Shown here piece by piece: positions 1 through 11,539 of a DNA stretch of 61,038 nucleotides (position 1 is its first letter; every line of letters begins with the position of its first letter). The position numbers were made by a program, and so were the translations under genes. The stretch is from Knufia peltigerae (taxonomy: Eukaryota > Ascomycota > Eurotiomycetes > Chaetothyriales > Trichomeriaceae). The stretch spans positions 1 through 61,038 of the forward strand of contig JAPDRN010000178.1 of NCBI GenBank assembly GCA_030247855.1, given 5' to 3'. The notes under the pieces were generated by a model. The model was not told the DNA's origin. It ran no database searches and worked only from the letters and a program-made list of their open reading frames with translations.

Positions 1-140
1 TGTAGCTCTTTAATCCACGAACAGTCGAACCCTTCCCAAACGAAACTCCATGTCGACCATTCATGTCAAGTACCAAGGCCCAGCAAGATCAGGAACTTTG
101 AGGTGATATCTTGTCGACGCTGCCAATTGGATTTAGCACT

Positions 141-2719
141 CTATACCTCATAACTTCCGAGGAGTAAAGTCTCACATTGATCGTTCGATTCTTCCCAGCT
201 CACCGGACTAATTTCCCTGACCTCACAAAGATCTTGAGGCATCGTGGTCGTTATCGCCGAGGAGAAGGAATCATACCACATCCATGTCCGCGGTAGTCTC
301 GATCCGGAGGCGGTGTCGTCGAGTGCCCAGTTGGGAAGGTCCACCGTGCTCGGTGACTTGCCTCGAGAGAAAGAGATGTCGAGCAGCAAGGAAAGTCTCA
401 GGTACGTCAGCGGATCGATGGCGAAGACATCGTACCAATTCGAGGGTGTGAGCTCCGAAGTGGACCATATGCTGCCACTGTCGGGCGAAAAGGTCCTGGG
501 TACGCACGACAGCCTTTGGACCTCCAAATCCACTATAGGCGTCAACTGATGCATGACCGAGGTGACACATTCGGTGTGGTCGTGGTGAGTGCTGAGCTTG
601 TCCATGAGGTTTCTGTAGCAGACTAGCTGTGACTGTGTATTTTCCCTCCCCTTGGGCGACGAGAGTTTCATGTCCAGTAGCTGCAACAGGTACGGTAGCG
701 CAAAGCAGGCGGGCCTGATGTTTTCCGTGGTCAATACAATAGCCGAGTCTACCACGTCATGTAGACAACAGAAAGGGCGGTTAATGGATAAACTTACGCA
801 CTGATGGGCAAATACTGAGCCACTCCTCGGCTGGCTAACCCCTTCATCTTCTCCAATATATTTCCGGCCGCAAGTTGTAATTCACGTCTCAATTTGTCGA
901 GACGGTCAGTGTAATCGGTCAAGTGACCAGAAAACCGTTTCAAGACCGAAATTGAATAATTACAGAGTGCGATCTGCGAAGAGCTGGACCACGCGTCAGC
1001 TGGCCCACCATCTCATGTTTTCGGACGTTCCCTCACTGATAGTAAATGTATGCCATATCAGTAAACAGACTGACCGAATCCTTCATGGCGGCTGGCGTGT
1101 TTTGTGAAATCTGAAATATTAAGTCGGATTTTGTCCTTCTCGCCCAGACTTGGAGCTCGGTCTTGCTTCGTTCGATTTCCGTCAGAGACGACAATAGTCG
1201 AGGAAGCGTCGGAGTGCAAGGAAGTGAGAGGTCATGATGAATTACCAACATGGTCGGTGTTACCGCAACGGCAAATTGGCATTGCATCATCACAACCTTG
1301 ACAAGCAGCCGTTTGATTTCGCTATTGTAAACTTCGGAACGTTCGATTTCGTCGGTCAGGTCGACTTCATTCAGCCCCTCTTGGTCAAAGTCAAAGTCGA
1401 TAGGTGTGATTTGAATGGCCCGTCGCACTCCAATGGCTATCATCCGATCGCGAAGGATGCAGCACCACCACAGCCGTTTTTTGGTGACGGTCTCTCCGGA
1501 TCTTCTAGTGGCATCCCGATGATAGTGCTGCGCGTCGACCTCTTTTGCATGTTTGATCGCGATTGACAACCAAACAGAATTGAGACTCTGGTCATTCAAG
1601 GTCGACCGGAGGGAGAGTAGTAGTGAGGTCTGAGCGCGAGTGATACTGTCGCGTTCAAGTTTATAGTCTAGAAGAAGCTGCAAGAGTGTTATCAATGGCA
1701 CGCTCAAGGCTAATAAAGGGTGATAACTCACCTCGGCACGACGAGAGAAGGCAGCACGTGCTTGTGCGGGAGTCTCAAATCCGCAAGCTTTAATCGAGTC
1801 CAAGGAGACGAACTGGTGGTTTGTTTTAGCAGGGGCGAATTTTGAGAAAGAGTGGTTCTGGAAGGGAAGGCCTTGGGGTTGTATTCTCAGCTTACCCTAC
1901 CTGCTGCGAATAGCAATGCCTGGAACAAGGTGAGCGACAGTCCTCGAAGCTCACTTCGGTCATTTGCCCGCCGCAGATACAGGGTCCAGAAATTGCCCTC
2001 GTCGAGGAGTGGGAGGAAAGGATGGACGTAGAGAAAATACTTTCGAACAAAGTCATGCAGAACTGAACCGCTTGGCACTTTGAAGCAAAACTGCTGCTCC
2101 AGAAGTTGTACATCGTTCGGGCCGAGAGAGCCAACGTCCCCTACTTGCAGGAATGGGTAATAGTAGAAAGGGACATATGTGTCGGTGGCTGGGATGGATT
2201 CTAGAGGGGTGGAATGGATCAGGAGTCAGTAACAAAGATTGAACCTTGGCAAATTTTCTAACGCCGATCAGCGTGCTTGAGACGGAAAAAGGAGTGTGAT
2301 ACCGTCTCCAGCACAATTACCCACATATCCAGAGTCTGCTTCTGTCCTCGATGCTATCTTGGTCGTCACCGATGGATCGTGCTTTCGACTGCTTCGTCGT
2401 GCGCTGATTGCGTGGGGTGTTTTGCTAGGAAGTGCTTGCCGACGTTTCGGACCACTTCTCATCAAGATGGTCAGTGGAGCCTGAGATGCATAAGAGATCT
2501 GATCTTGGATGCATCAATCCGCGAGGTGCAAAGTTGAACACAAACCTACCGCTTGAGGGGTGCGCGTATTGCACACTGGTGATTGTCTAAACGACAATTG
2601 GTGCAGGGTACTTCGCTGATGGCAACATCGCACCGGACTTTGCGGCTGTGGCAATTCTCGCAAGTTTTTCCACCCCTTCTTCTGCGTGGTGTGACATGGT
2701 CCTGGTCTTGGCCTTGCAT
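141..2719 (-). CDS. Zn2Cys6 transcription factor, CTF1-like
   Basis: Nuclear DNA-binding regulator of the Gal4 type, closest in style to the cutinase/fatty-acid regulator CTF1 group. The first exon (about 2549-2719) encodes the binuclear zinc cluster CENCHSRKVRC followed by CTNC and a final C. A linker exon follows. The fungal transcription-factor domain begins around 2130 with the frame DVQLLEQQFC and continues into YFLYVHPFLPLLDEGNFW. The exon at about 1033-1803 has the hallmark KRLWWCCILRDRMIAIGVRR and then ITPIDFDF. A further exon runs from about 980 down to 790 (NYSISVLKRFSGH), and the last exon ends at the TAA at 141. I chose the ATG at 2719 because it starts directly before the basic lead-in to the zinc cluster; the frame stays open to 2818. 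No lesion is visible, but the linker exon boundaries near 2270-2470 are uncertain. The CTF1 assignment rests on family resemblance only. Confidence 0.82.
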
Positions 2720-3800
2720 TTGATGCTGTAAATGTCTGGAGAAATCAAAGCCTAGAATGTGTCGGATAGCCAAGGCGGACTGTGTTTGTTTTAGAGTCGG
2801 TGAAAAGCAAGTCAGCAAGGAAAACCCGAGAACAAAATCTTTTGATCGTTTCAGTGCCGTGCTGGTGGTGGCATATCAAATGGAATTCTGGAACCATTCC
2901 GGTGCCCCCTTGGGGTGGTTGCTCCGAGGAAGTCCATTGTGGACAGTATGGAGAAGCTGCTGGGGGAACGAGGAGATGAGGCCTCATCCTAGGAGTACCT
3001 CCACACCTCCGTATGCACGTAGAGGGTGTTAGTACGGGGTACTATACTACATTCCTAGAAAAAAAGAAATTGCCGGTGCTTCTACTACGGTACACAAGAT
3101 CCGTGATACCGTTTAGAGCGGGCTACAGATACTCGTTCGAGTAATAGCGAAAACTTTCGACATATTGTCGAAGGCACGCCACTCTGTGTTTTTCACCTCG
3201 GATAATTAGTTTACTGCGATACTACGTTACTCCGTAATGCACGGGAGACATTTCAGGCCACTGCAGCGGTAACTGGTGCTTATTCGCCATGTGCACCAGG
3301 CATATCCACGGGAGGTGACGTGGCTCAAACTGAGTAAGCCGAAAGCGGGAGTTCCGCACAAAGGGGACCCCGCATTGTGTTTAGCCTCACGTGTCATCAT
3401 CTTGCACTTGGTTGTGTAAAACTGCAGTTAAATTGCAATCGCAATACCTTGATTGGCCGTAGGACGAGTAACGATCAATGTTTAGAGCTTCATCAGAAAG
3501 ACTTCTCTTCGTTCCACACAACGCGTGAACCATAATGATTTCGACCCTGATCACCGATTAACACGAGATACGTGCCGTCCTACTCACCGTGTTGCACGTG
3601 GAATAACCATGTGTAGGAATACAATTAGTTCACACTGCGTATTTCAAGTACATTCGGCAGACCCACGCACGACCCGCCGTCGGATAAATCAACAACGCAA
3701 TTGATCCTCGTCATCGGCTCGTCCACCCCTCGTAACCGCAAAACCAACAAGTTATGTCGGCCATTCGAGAATATAGGTTACGGCAAGTCTTAATGGGATT
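2720..3800. other. intergenic region without recognisable gene
   Basis: About 1.1 kb between the upstream end of the regulator gene and the 3' end of the permease gene. It should hold the regulator promoter (it lies upstream of the minus-strand ATG). I see no conserved coding frame, RNA gene or repeat; the short open frames here lack splice context and family resemblance. Confidence 0.5.
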
Positions 3801-4921
3801 TTACTTGGTCTTGTCGGGATCAGATGATGCCCTCCTGCGTTTCATGCCTGGCACGACCTGGCTCAGGTCACCGACGGGAAGGGCGATTGGAAAGTCAACC
3901 GACTCCAAGAGCTCCGAGAACAAGAGATACCAGACGATTGCACACAAGGCAAACACGAACGCTCCACCGACCTACGTTCAAGTCCAAGTCAGTCCAAAAC
4001 TCTCACATACCTGCAGTGCATGTGCAACAGCAAAGTCCACAAGACCAAATTCTGAGCGTCCGAGATTGCTTACCTTCTGGAGTCGTGCTGCCATCTCATG
4101 ATTCCCTTCTGCCAAGTTCCAGTACACACCGGTGAAACAACCGAATCCGACAGTAAGAAAATGGAGGCCGGCAAAGAGGATGACATTAACTCGGACGGCG
4201 CAAACGGCAAACATGTATGTCAACACAGCCATGCAGAGAAAGAAGAAACCTGTTTTGCACAAGTCAGGATTTTCCCAAGGACTCGGCTCATCTTCGACGC
4301 TCACCAGTAGTCGCATAGAACCCGGGCGTGGTCATTCCCTCGGCATTGTCGCCAGCGGCAGAATAGGCGGCGCCGATGGGATAAAAGGGCTGGAGGGCAG
4401 TGCCTTGCGAGAGCCAAAAGCCACCTACCGCGGACACAGGTCAGATTTGTACTGTCATCCTCCGTGGGAGGCTCGGGTTGCACCCACCGAATGTAAAGAA
4501 TACCGTGCTAGAGAATGTGTTACCCAACATCCAATTTCCCAAGGCGCCTATAATTTGAAGGACTCCTCCGAAGAAGATGAAGACGGTTCTGTGGGGACTG
4601 TCAGCGTCGATGCTTTTGGCAGGATACTGGTGCGCCAGCCACTTGAGTGGGTGCCTACAGGAGTGCGCCGCCATTGCCGCCAGCACCTCTCCAGCCCATG
4701 GAGGCTATGGCGTTCGGAGTTCCAGCCAGCAAGAATCCAATCAAGCCCAGCGGAGTCGGATTGCCGACCGTCTGACGAAGTCGACCGGCGACTGGCCTTT
4801 CAGGGTTGAGGTAGAGTTTTTCAAACACATCCTTTGGAACGAAGACGCTCTCTGCGGTTCGAATGTGCTGGAGAGTTTGCTCTATCGAGTCTTTCATGGG
4901 GACAGAGTCTGTACTGGTCAT
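3801..4921 (-). CDS. GPR1/FUN34/YaaH (AceTr) family acetate permease
   Basis: Plasma-membrane protein of the acetate uptake transporter family, six membrane segments, about 276 residues when spliced, a usual length. The N-terminal exon contains the family signature NPTPLGL followed by a glycine/alanine-rich first helix. After a roughly 65-base intron the frame resumes as VFIFFGGVLQIIGALGNWML, then GNTFSSTVFFTFG, the conserved second and third helices. The next exons read GFWLSQGTALQPFYPIGAAY, then FFLCMAVLTYMFAVCAVRVN, and the last gives LLFSELLESVDFPIALPVGD. All five exons join in frame with GT-AG introns (one donor is GTGAGC at about 4291). A TATATATA run lies about 150 bases upstream of the ATG. 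The known family role is acetate or small monocarboxylate uptake; the actual substrate here is not shown by sequence. The gene looks intact. Confidence 0.9.
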
Positions 4922-6139
4922 GATGAAATGGGATTGGGTTTTGGGTCGAGAGTTGTTCAGGTCAAGGTGGGATTGGTCACAAGACTTGGAGAATGTAGGG
5001 TGTAGGATTCACACACAAAACGAGGATGATCACGATAGTTTTCCAGATCGATACGGACATGTCTCCTGCTATATATACTTACCATCTTCTTTCGATATCC
5101 TGATCATGGCCTGTCTTTCTATGCTGGAGATAGCCAAGTTGACCCTGAATGATTAAGGTACTTTTTTAAAGAGCCGAACTAACCTTAACTTAAATTTAAA
5201 CGAGGTGAAATTCGACCCCAAGGGGCACGACCCCGGAAGAACCCGCGAGCACTAAACAGGACAAGAACCGCACAAGCTTTGTGGATAATGCTTAAAAGTT
5301 AGGTAATATCATCATACCTTAGCAATGAAAAAAATACAAAGATCATGACAACTTTTCAGGACCCTCTAGTGTACAGATTTCTAACAATCCATTTGGACCC
5401 ACTTCTCCCCTGTCACCTAGACGTAAAGCTTGTAATGTAAATACCGACACCAATCTTGGCTCCTCTGCTTTAAATGTGTGCGCCAAACTAGATTTCCAAA
5501 CTCTCTCCAGCCAGTGCCGTATTGACCACGTCATCCACGTTTGAATGCTCGTACCTAAGTTTTACTGTACTACACAGATATTGTACTCGCACTGTAATAA
5601 CAAACACTACAGTATGGATGAGTGTAGCGGAAGTCTTCCGTCGGCTAGTCATCCTTAGTATTCCCTACCGATGAAGATTACTCCCACCACTCATACGACT
5701 GTGGTAACAATTGCAATCTATTGGCTTGTCTCGATTGCCGAAAATCGGCTAATTAGGTACGAGTGACTCGTGGGCCTGATGGAGATGGACAGTATGGACG
5801 GAGGACGGAGGACGGAGAACATCGTGGAGTGTCTAGAGCGTCGTCGGACGATCGGATTGTCTTGGGAATATACGATCTGAACTAGTCGTGTACAGATAGT
5901 GTGGGCTTCCAAAATTCGAAAACGAGAATTGAATTCAAAGGGTGTGTGGTTGTAGCGGCACGAAGAGAATTAATTGACTAGCTACAAGTGAAAGAGGATG
6001 TCGATAAGATACATGGGGATGAAAGAAACAACCACCAGCCAAGTTGCAAGGGGGCCGGCCAAGAGGTTCGCAAGGCTCAGCGAGAAGGCTGCGACGCTGA
6101 TAAAGATGGTGGTTTCCTAGAAGTACTTAGTAACCATTT
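4922..6139. other. promoter region and unassigned sequence
   Basis: The first few hundred bases form the upstream region of the acetate permease. The remainder (about 5.2-6.1 kb) shows no recognisable gene. It may contain the most decayed 3' part of the neighbouring sugar-transporter relic, but I could not match it convincingly. Confidence 0.4.
5063..5076. promoter_or_regulatory. TATA-like element upstream of the acetate permease
   Basis: The run CTATATATAC lies about 140-150 bases upstream of the minus-strand ATG at 4921. Position and sequence fit a core promoter element for the permease gene; this is inference from motif alone. Confidence 0.35.
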
Positions 6140-7217
6140 CTTCTTTCCTCCAGATGCTATAATGAAACGCACATAGTATAATAGGCCGTTAATGTCTCCG
6201 AGGTGTTGAAAAATCTGGATAGAACCTATCGAATAATCAGATCCCAAACGGGTACCCAGCATCGATTTTCCTCCTTACAAGCAATAACGACTTAACGTTA
6301 AGAGCCTAGATCATCACCAAATATTAAGTGAGACAATTCGCCAGAGCCTGCCGCTCTTTCGATCTCGACAGCGTCCAGAATTTATTGATGCAATGCTCGC
6401 ACCCTCAGATCGTCGCGGGGACGGTCTTTGGGAGCGGAAATTACGTCCCACGTCTCTTCTTGTGACCTCAGAAGACAAGCTATCGAGGACTTTCGAGTCC
6501 TAAATAGGTGGCGATGCTGAAAGCGAACATAAAAATCTGCAAGATCACTGGAATACGCTAAACTTTGCTTCCAGTGACATGAGAAAAGTCATAATTTGCT
6601 CAGTAGACAGTACAGGAGCCTCAAATCAGTTAGCGTGTCATGCTTGGAGAAGAGGATTCTGTACTGCAGCCAAGAGCAAAGTGCATACTGACGTTTGCAA
6701 GTAGGAAATTGACCGTAGCTGGTCTGCCACGCGGTCTGCGCTCACTAGTTTCAGAGCTTAAGATGGGCACGGTACTGATGACAAGACCGTATCCCAGATC
6801 GCTAATCATTCGACTGATGATGAATTGAGGAATACCATAGGCTGCGACTTGCAGAAGAGCACTGATGTTCAGGATGGCGCCTCCGATGACTGCTAAGTGA
6901 GTCACTGATGAAAGCTGTGAGGATACATCCTGCCCAGCCGCCCACTGGGCAAATCGCCATAATCGTCGAGAGGAGTGCCGGATGCTAACAGTTTCAGGAA
7001 AGGATGCCTGAAATGGAGGATTGGCAATGATGCCGTCATAGAGACCGTTGTCATGCCCGATCAGAACGAATCTTTCTAAGAAATCGATCAATCAGCGGTT
7101 CGTGGCCATACGGTAAAAGAGAAATGAATGCGCATGCCCGAAGTCTTGCCCCATTGAAGTGCATAGCGTGATAAGGGAAACAAGCTTGCTGCCGCGTAGG
7201 CCCAGATATTTCGTCAT
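6140..7217 (-). pseudogene. broken MFS sugar transporter
   Basis: Remains of a sugar porter (MFS, HXT-like hexose/disaccharide transporter). The ATG at 7217 is followed by TKYLGLRGSKLVSLITL, the usual start of fungal sugar porters. The frame resumes at FVLIGHDNGLYDGIIANPPF (first helix and the loop before the FPET-like motif). Next come AVIGGAILNISALLQVAAYG and ISDLGYGLVISTVPILSSET with RRPRGRP, the loop 2-3 and exit motif. Further downstream only shreds survive: ESPR near 6490, AVEIERAAGSGE near 6340, and FQHLGDINGLLYYVRFI near 6190, corresponding to the helix 7 QQxSGxNxxxYY region. Several stops and frameshifts separate these pieces and the C-terminal third is missing, so no transporter can be made. 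The first intron would need a GC-AG splice pair. Confidence 0.75.
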
Positions 7218-8459
7218 TTCCAGTCCTTTATGATTGTTGATACGCCTAAGAAGACTCTGGGAAAGTGATGCATCTATCGACCCGAGGTTCGGCCCACGCT
7301 TTTATGAGCCCCGATGGTTCAAAGTTGATCACCACAGCTAAACTATGCTCCCAGTCATACTTAGCATGCTCCCAGATTTTCCCGGACTTCATCTCTCCGA
7401 ATAAAGAAATAGAGTCTTCCCCGGCGGGGCTTTTCTGGGAAGCACGATCTCAGAAGCCTTCACCCTTTTCGGGTGTTTCGCCTATATACATAAAAGGAGT
7501 ACACGCCAAAGTTTAGATAGGCCTGCCAAAAGACGAACTAAAGCGTCTGGACCCAGTTCAGGATTCAGGCCCGTTAAACTAGTATACGCATAGACAATTT
7601 ACCATCTTGTGGCACGCGTGGGCCCTCTCACATTCCTAAGTTACCTGGCCTGCCCGCTGTTGTACCATTCAGGATTGACGTTCCGTTCGTTGGCCTCGGA
7701 TCGATCGTCAGAGCCCACCAAATGGGGCTAATTGTCACCATCACTGCTTGACTTCGGTCGGAGAGCGCGGGGTAGGAGTGCAATTGGAGTCCTACGAAGT
7801 TTCGATATGCCTTTTCCTGAGACACCACTCTTGTCTCGAGAAAGCGGCTCTTTACACATGCCGTATTTTCAAAAGAATGGTGTGAATGCGAATTTTGCGA
7901 GTTCCGTGGTCGAGACCAACATAGAAGATCTCTGGGAGACAGATAGGGGGCTCGAACCCGTGGTGTCAATCGTCACCATGATACTGTCTCATAACTGTCA
8001 ACTTTCTGGAGGGATTGATATTGACAGTGGGTTTGATGTCAGTGTTGAAGTTGGCATTGATGGCCGTGGCCACAGGACATGAAATGAGAATTCGGACCCG
8101 TGAAGAAAAGGGAAACGAGAGACCTCAGGGTCTGGTCCGCCAATGTCCTGCAGGAGGCATGTTTGGGACTCGATATCGAGACGAAAACCAAAGTCATGGA
8201 GGTCACACGTAGGGCGCAGAGGACGACCACGTTCGAAGGTCGTGATCACGGAAACCATGTTCGAGATCAGTATCACCAGAATCAGAAGCTCACCCTGGTC
8301 AGCTCATGCCTTTGTTCGACGTGTCAACGTCCGCTGGTCATGAGCTGATCCATCGATAATATTGACGGTGTTTGGTCGAGGCTGGACTCGAGTTTCTCAC
8401 GGAGTTTTCTGCCCAGAAACGGATCACTCAGACGCCGCCGAGCCAAGGCCAGATAGGGA
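7218..8459. other. unassigned interval
   Basis: Lies between the sugar-transporter relic and the DUF4243 relic. Several medium open frames exist on both strands (for example about 7630-8350), but none matches a family I know and none has consistent splice context. Part of it may be the eroded C-terminal part of the DUF4243 gene. Confidence 0.35.
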
Positions 8460-9640
8460 CTAGCGGTTCGACGAAACCCTCATGGCCGAAATTACACCTA
8501 ACATGCTGAAACTTACTGAAGCCGTCTTCCCAATTCGGTTTAACCCACATAGTGCTAATCGTGCCATGAATACTCCGTATTCGTGCTCCGTACCTGCCCA
8601 CTCCATCAACCGGATTGCCTTTTCTGGAGATATCCATTGGTGTTTTATCAGAGTTGGCATAACGACTAGTGTATTACTAGTATGAAGGAGAATGAAGTCC
8701 ATCCTATGTTGCCCGCCAGATGGGATCTGTGATGGTTTTGTGGTAAGCAGTACACCTAGACACTCCGTCAGTGAAAGGAGAAAACGCGATGTATGGGGCA
8801 TGGGGCTGTTCATTATAAGTGTTAACTATTTTGTCGAATCGCTCCTTCAGCTGGTCCTTGGAAATAGAGTATTGGGCTATGTACTTGACTATCTGTGTTA
8901 TTGTATTATTTTTTTGACCTGTCTCGGATGTACGAGTCTTCGATAGACTGGTTCAAAACCTCGTCTTTTTGTACCTCTTCCATTAGGCAATGAAGTGTTT
9001 TCTGGCCTGACTGCCTTGGACCTCCCGCAAGCTTCTCGGAAAGCACGAAAATGGGTTCAGTCTTTCTGCTTTCGGCGTTATTAACGTAGATCATCCTAAG
9101 TGCCTTAGCTATTATTGCGGGTTGATTAAATTCGAACCCGGAAGTAATATGTAGGAGCCCATGGAAAATGCTGGGAAACTAGTCGATAAGTACTGGTTAT
9201 AAGAGGAAGGCAATCAGACTAACTCGTAAAGAGTTAAGGTAGTATACAGGCCGCGTGCTCGGTATTTGCAAATAGATGTTCTTTCAGGGTTTTCCTTACT
9301 CCTCTCATCTCGATTTCGCTCTGGAAAAAGAGAAGAAAATTCGAATATGCGGCTGTTGACCCAAGAAGTTGTTGAATTTGATCTGGTTTGCCATAGCTTT
9401 AATAATGGTCTCGTCAATTGGAAATCTCGGTCGCTGATAGGTTCCTTCTTGATCGTATGCCTTTTGTATCTCTTCTGTCGTAGCTCCCAGTGCATACAAA
9501 GTTAATACGCAGTGAACAATATAATTTAAGCGGCAGCTATTAACGCAATGCTTAACGCGTGGAATCGTTGCGCGCAGGGGACCGCCAGGAACTTACTATG
9601 TTGAGCACCATGAAAGACTATGTCGAAACTTTCCAAGTTT
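8460..9640 (-). pseudogene. broken questin-oxidase-like (DUF4243) gene
   Basis: Family: questin oxidase/DUF4243, Baeyer-Villiger-type oxygenases found in fungal anthraquinone and aflatoxin-type pathways (GedK, HypX). Pieces on the minus strand occur in the family's order. DIVFHG is near 9630. YIVHCVLTLYALGATTEEIQ runs to KAYDQEGTYQRPRFPIDETI between about 9530 and 9400. LMEEVQKDEVLNQSIEDSY is at about 8970. VKYIAQYSISKDQLKERFDK is at about 8840. RMDFILLHTSNTLVVMPTL, then WISPEKAIRLMEWAG, is at about 8700-8580. The pieces lie in different frames with stops between them, for example TAA just after the codons for RSKK at about 8906, so the gene is dead. The C-terminal part after about 8500 is not recognisable. 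The first parts are good matches from memory; the exact subfamily is open. Confidence 0.68.
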
Positions 9641-9829
9641 CGTTGTAGGTGTTGTGATATGAGGCTCAACCAACTATCATGACATTCATGAAAGTTTCAT
9701 GGAATCATTCCGCATGCTTGGAAATTGTAGGGAAGCTTCTAGTATGTCACTTAGATGTATATATATGCCTCTACTTCTTGAGGTAGAGTAACAATAAGAA
9801 CAATCAATATATGCTTCCACTGGCATAAT

Positions 9830-10659
9830 TCACAACACCAACAGCGAATCAAATAATGAATTCGCAGCCACCGACGGCACGAGCTTGCCGACTGTCTGTA
9901 TCTCTAAAATATCTGCAACAGTCCCTTTTAGATACTTGAAAGAGTTGAATCGTTTTTGAGACCAGCAAGCTTCGAATACTCCATGGAGCCTTTTCGCTGC
10001 GGCTGGAAAGGGAAATTTGCCCCTCTGGAGATCTTCGCGAATACGGTTGATGTTGGCAACACTTTTGGCCTCTGCAAAAACGTTAATCCTAGATGCTAGA
10101 AAGCAGATACAAGTTGCGAGATTAGACTGATCTCTAAGAAGTTGATGTTCAAAATCTTCGTCTTTTTGTGCACAGCTGAGCCAAAGTCAAATATTTTGAC
10201 CCTGTCGTCATAGTCGATACCGATGTTGAATATTGTTATATCTCCATGAATGTACTCGAGATCCTCAATGAAGGACAAAACGTCGAGAAGATCAAGAATC
10301 TATATTCCACGAAGGTGTTCCGTCGAGTTGTTCCAAGCTTTCTGAAGTGGCTTAACCCTTTCGAGGACAATGCAGTCTGGCTTGCTGCACTGAAATCTGG
10401 TTACAACGTTTGGATGAGGATGTTTCGACAGCAGTTCATAGATCCGGCACTCTTGCTTGAAACATTTGAAACTTCTCAGTGACAACACAGGGTGATCGAT
10501 CTTTTCGTCGGTGGTAGAGCCATCGCCTACTGGATTCTGAAATGGCACCTTGATCACAGAGCCATCATCAAATTCATACACTATTCCCTGTGAAGGACCA
10601 GAGCTTAGTCATTTCAAAGAAGATAGCTTGTAAGGGTTAAACCACGTGTTGTCGGGCAT
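9830..10659 (-). pseudogene. fungal protein kinase-like gene, interrupted
   Basis: Small fungal protein-kinase-fold protein. After a possible ATG at 10659 and an intron ending CACAG at about 10587, the frame reads VYEFDDGSVIKVPFQ (N-lobe strand and lysine) and CFKQECRIYELLSKHPHPNV (alpha-C region with E). It continues with DCIVLERV (hinge), YIHGDITIFNIGIDYDDRV (catalytic loop, H-x-D with N) and KIFDFGSAV (DFG). The C-lobe continues in another frame as NLATCICFLASRINVFAEAK and FEACWSQKRFNSFKYLKG to a TGA at 9830. Two defects are visible: a single in-frame TAG at about 10298, where CAG would read through, and a frameshift near 10130. Everything else is well preserved, so the loss is recent, or one defect is a sequencing error. 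Confidence 0.7.
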
Positions 10660-11007
10660 TACGAAGGGGAGCCTACTACCAGGAATCCGATTAAGCACTG
10701 TAAGAAAAATCTATGGATGCCAAGTAAACACTCGACATTACTCATGGAACCCGCTCAGGGCCAGCTCCTAGATTATGCTACGCTCAATATCGAAGCACTA
10801 TGGACCACCTTCTGTGATACAATATAAATTCTGCTGCTCATCGAGAAGTTCAAAAACTGCCTTCTAGCATGGAAGGAGTAGTGCACGGAATACGGTGTCC
10901 TTTCGGAAATCTGCCAGGGTTTGAGGCGCCCGACTGCAATAATAGCCTGGCTGAGAGCGTGCTGTGAGGGCGCAAGATTTGGCGCCATGAGTCCACACAG
11001 CAGGAGT

Positions 11008-11022
11008 GCTATATAAAAGGCA
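11008..11022 (+). promoter_or_regulatory. TATA box without a clear gene
   Basis: GCTATATAAAAGG is a textbook TATA box on the plus strand, followed by a C/T-rich stretch of the kind seen at fungal transcription starts. The sequence downstream (11.05-12.3 kb) has coding-like fragments but no complete gene, so this may be the promoter of a dead plus-strand gene. Confidence 0.35.
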
Positions 11023-11539
11023 CCTCCCCCCTTTGACCCGCGCTTCTATTCGCTCATTGGAACTGCGAACATTCCGCTGTCGTTGTCGGTTCTCGCCTGC
11101 CGATTCCACCTACTGCACCCTCGCTTTCGAGGTTGGTCGCCCGTAAGCGTGCTGCTCCGTGAGTGGCTACGTCACAAGAAGCCCGCATCTGTCTTTGTTT
11201 ACTGCGATAAAGAAATATACTCAATGCCGTGCTCCACGCTCACTTTCCGCGGTCATTCTCGACATCGCGAAGTCCTCCCCTGATGTCTCGAGCGGGATCT
11301 TCTCCAAAAATAGTCGGTGCTGTGGGAGGCGCCGCCTGAAACTACTGCGGAAGACACGTCCGCAGCATCATGTGGGCGACCCGAACCACTAAGTTGTGAT
11401 CGCCGAGAACGCCCTTCACATTCAACACTGGTCTGCTGCCTGCCCACATTTCTGTCACCCCCTCCATTTCGGCACCTCAGCAATACATGTTCGTGTCCGC
11501 CTTATTGATGCTATGCTTGCAGCCGCATTAAGGGGTTTC

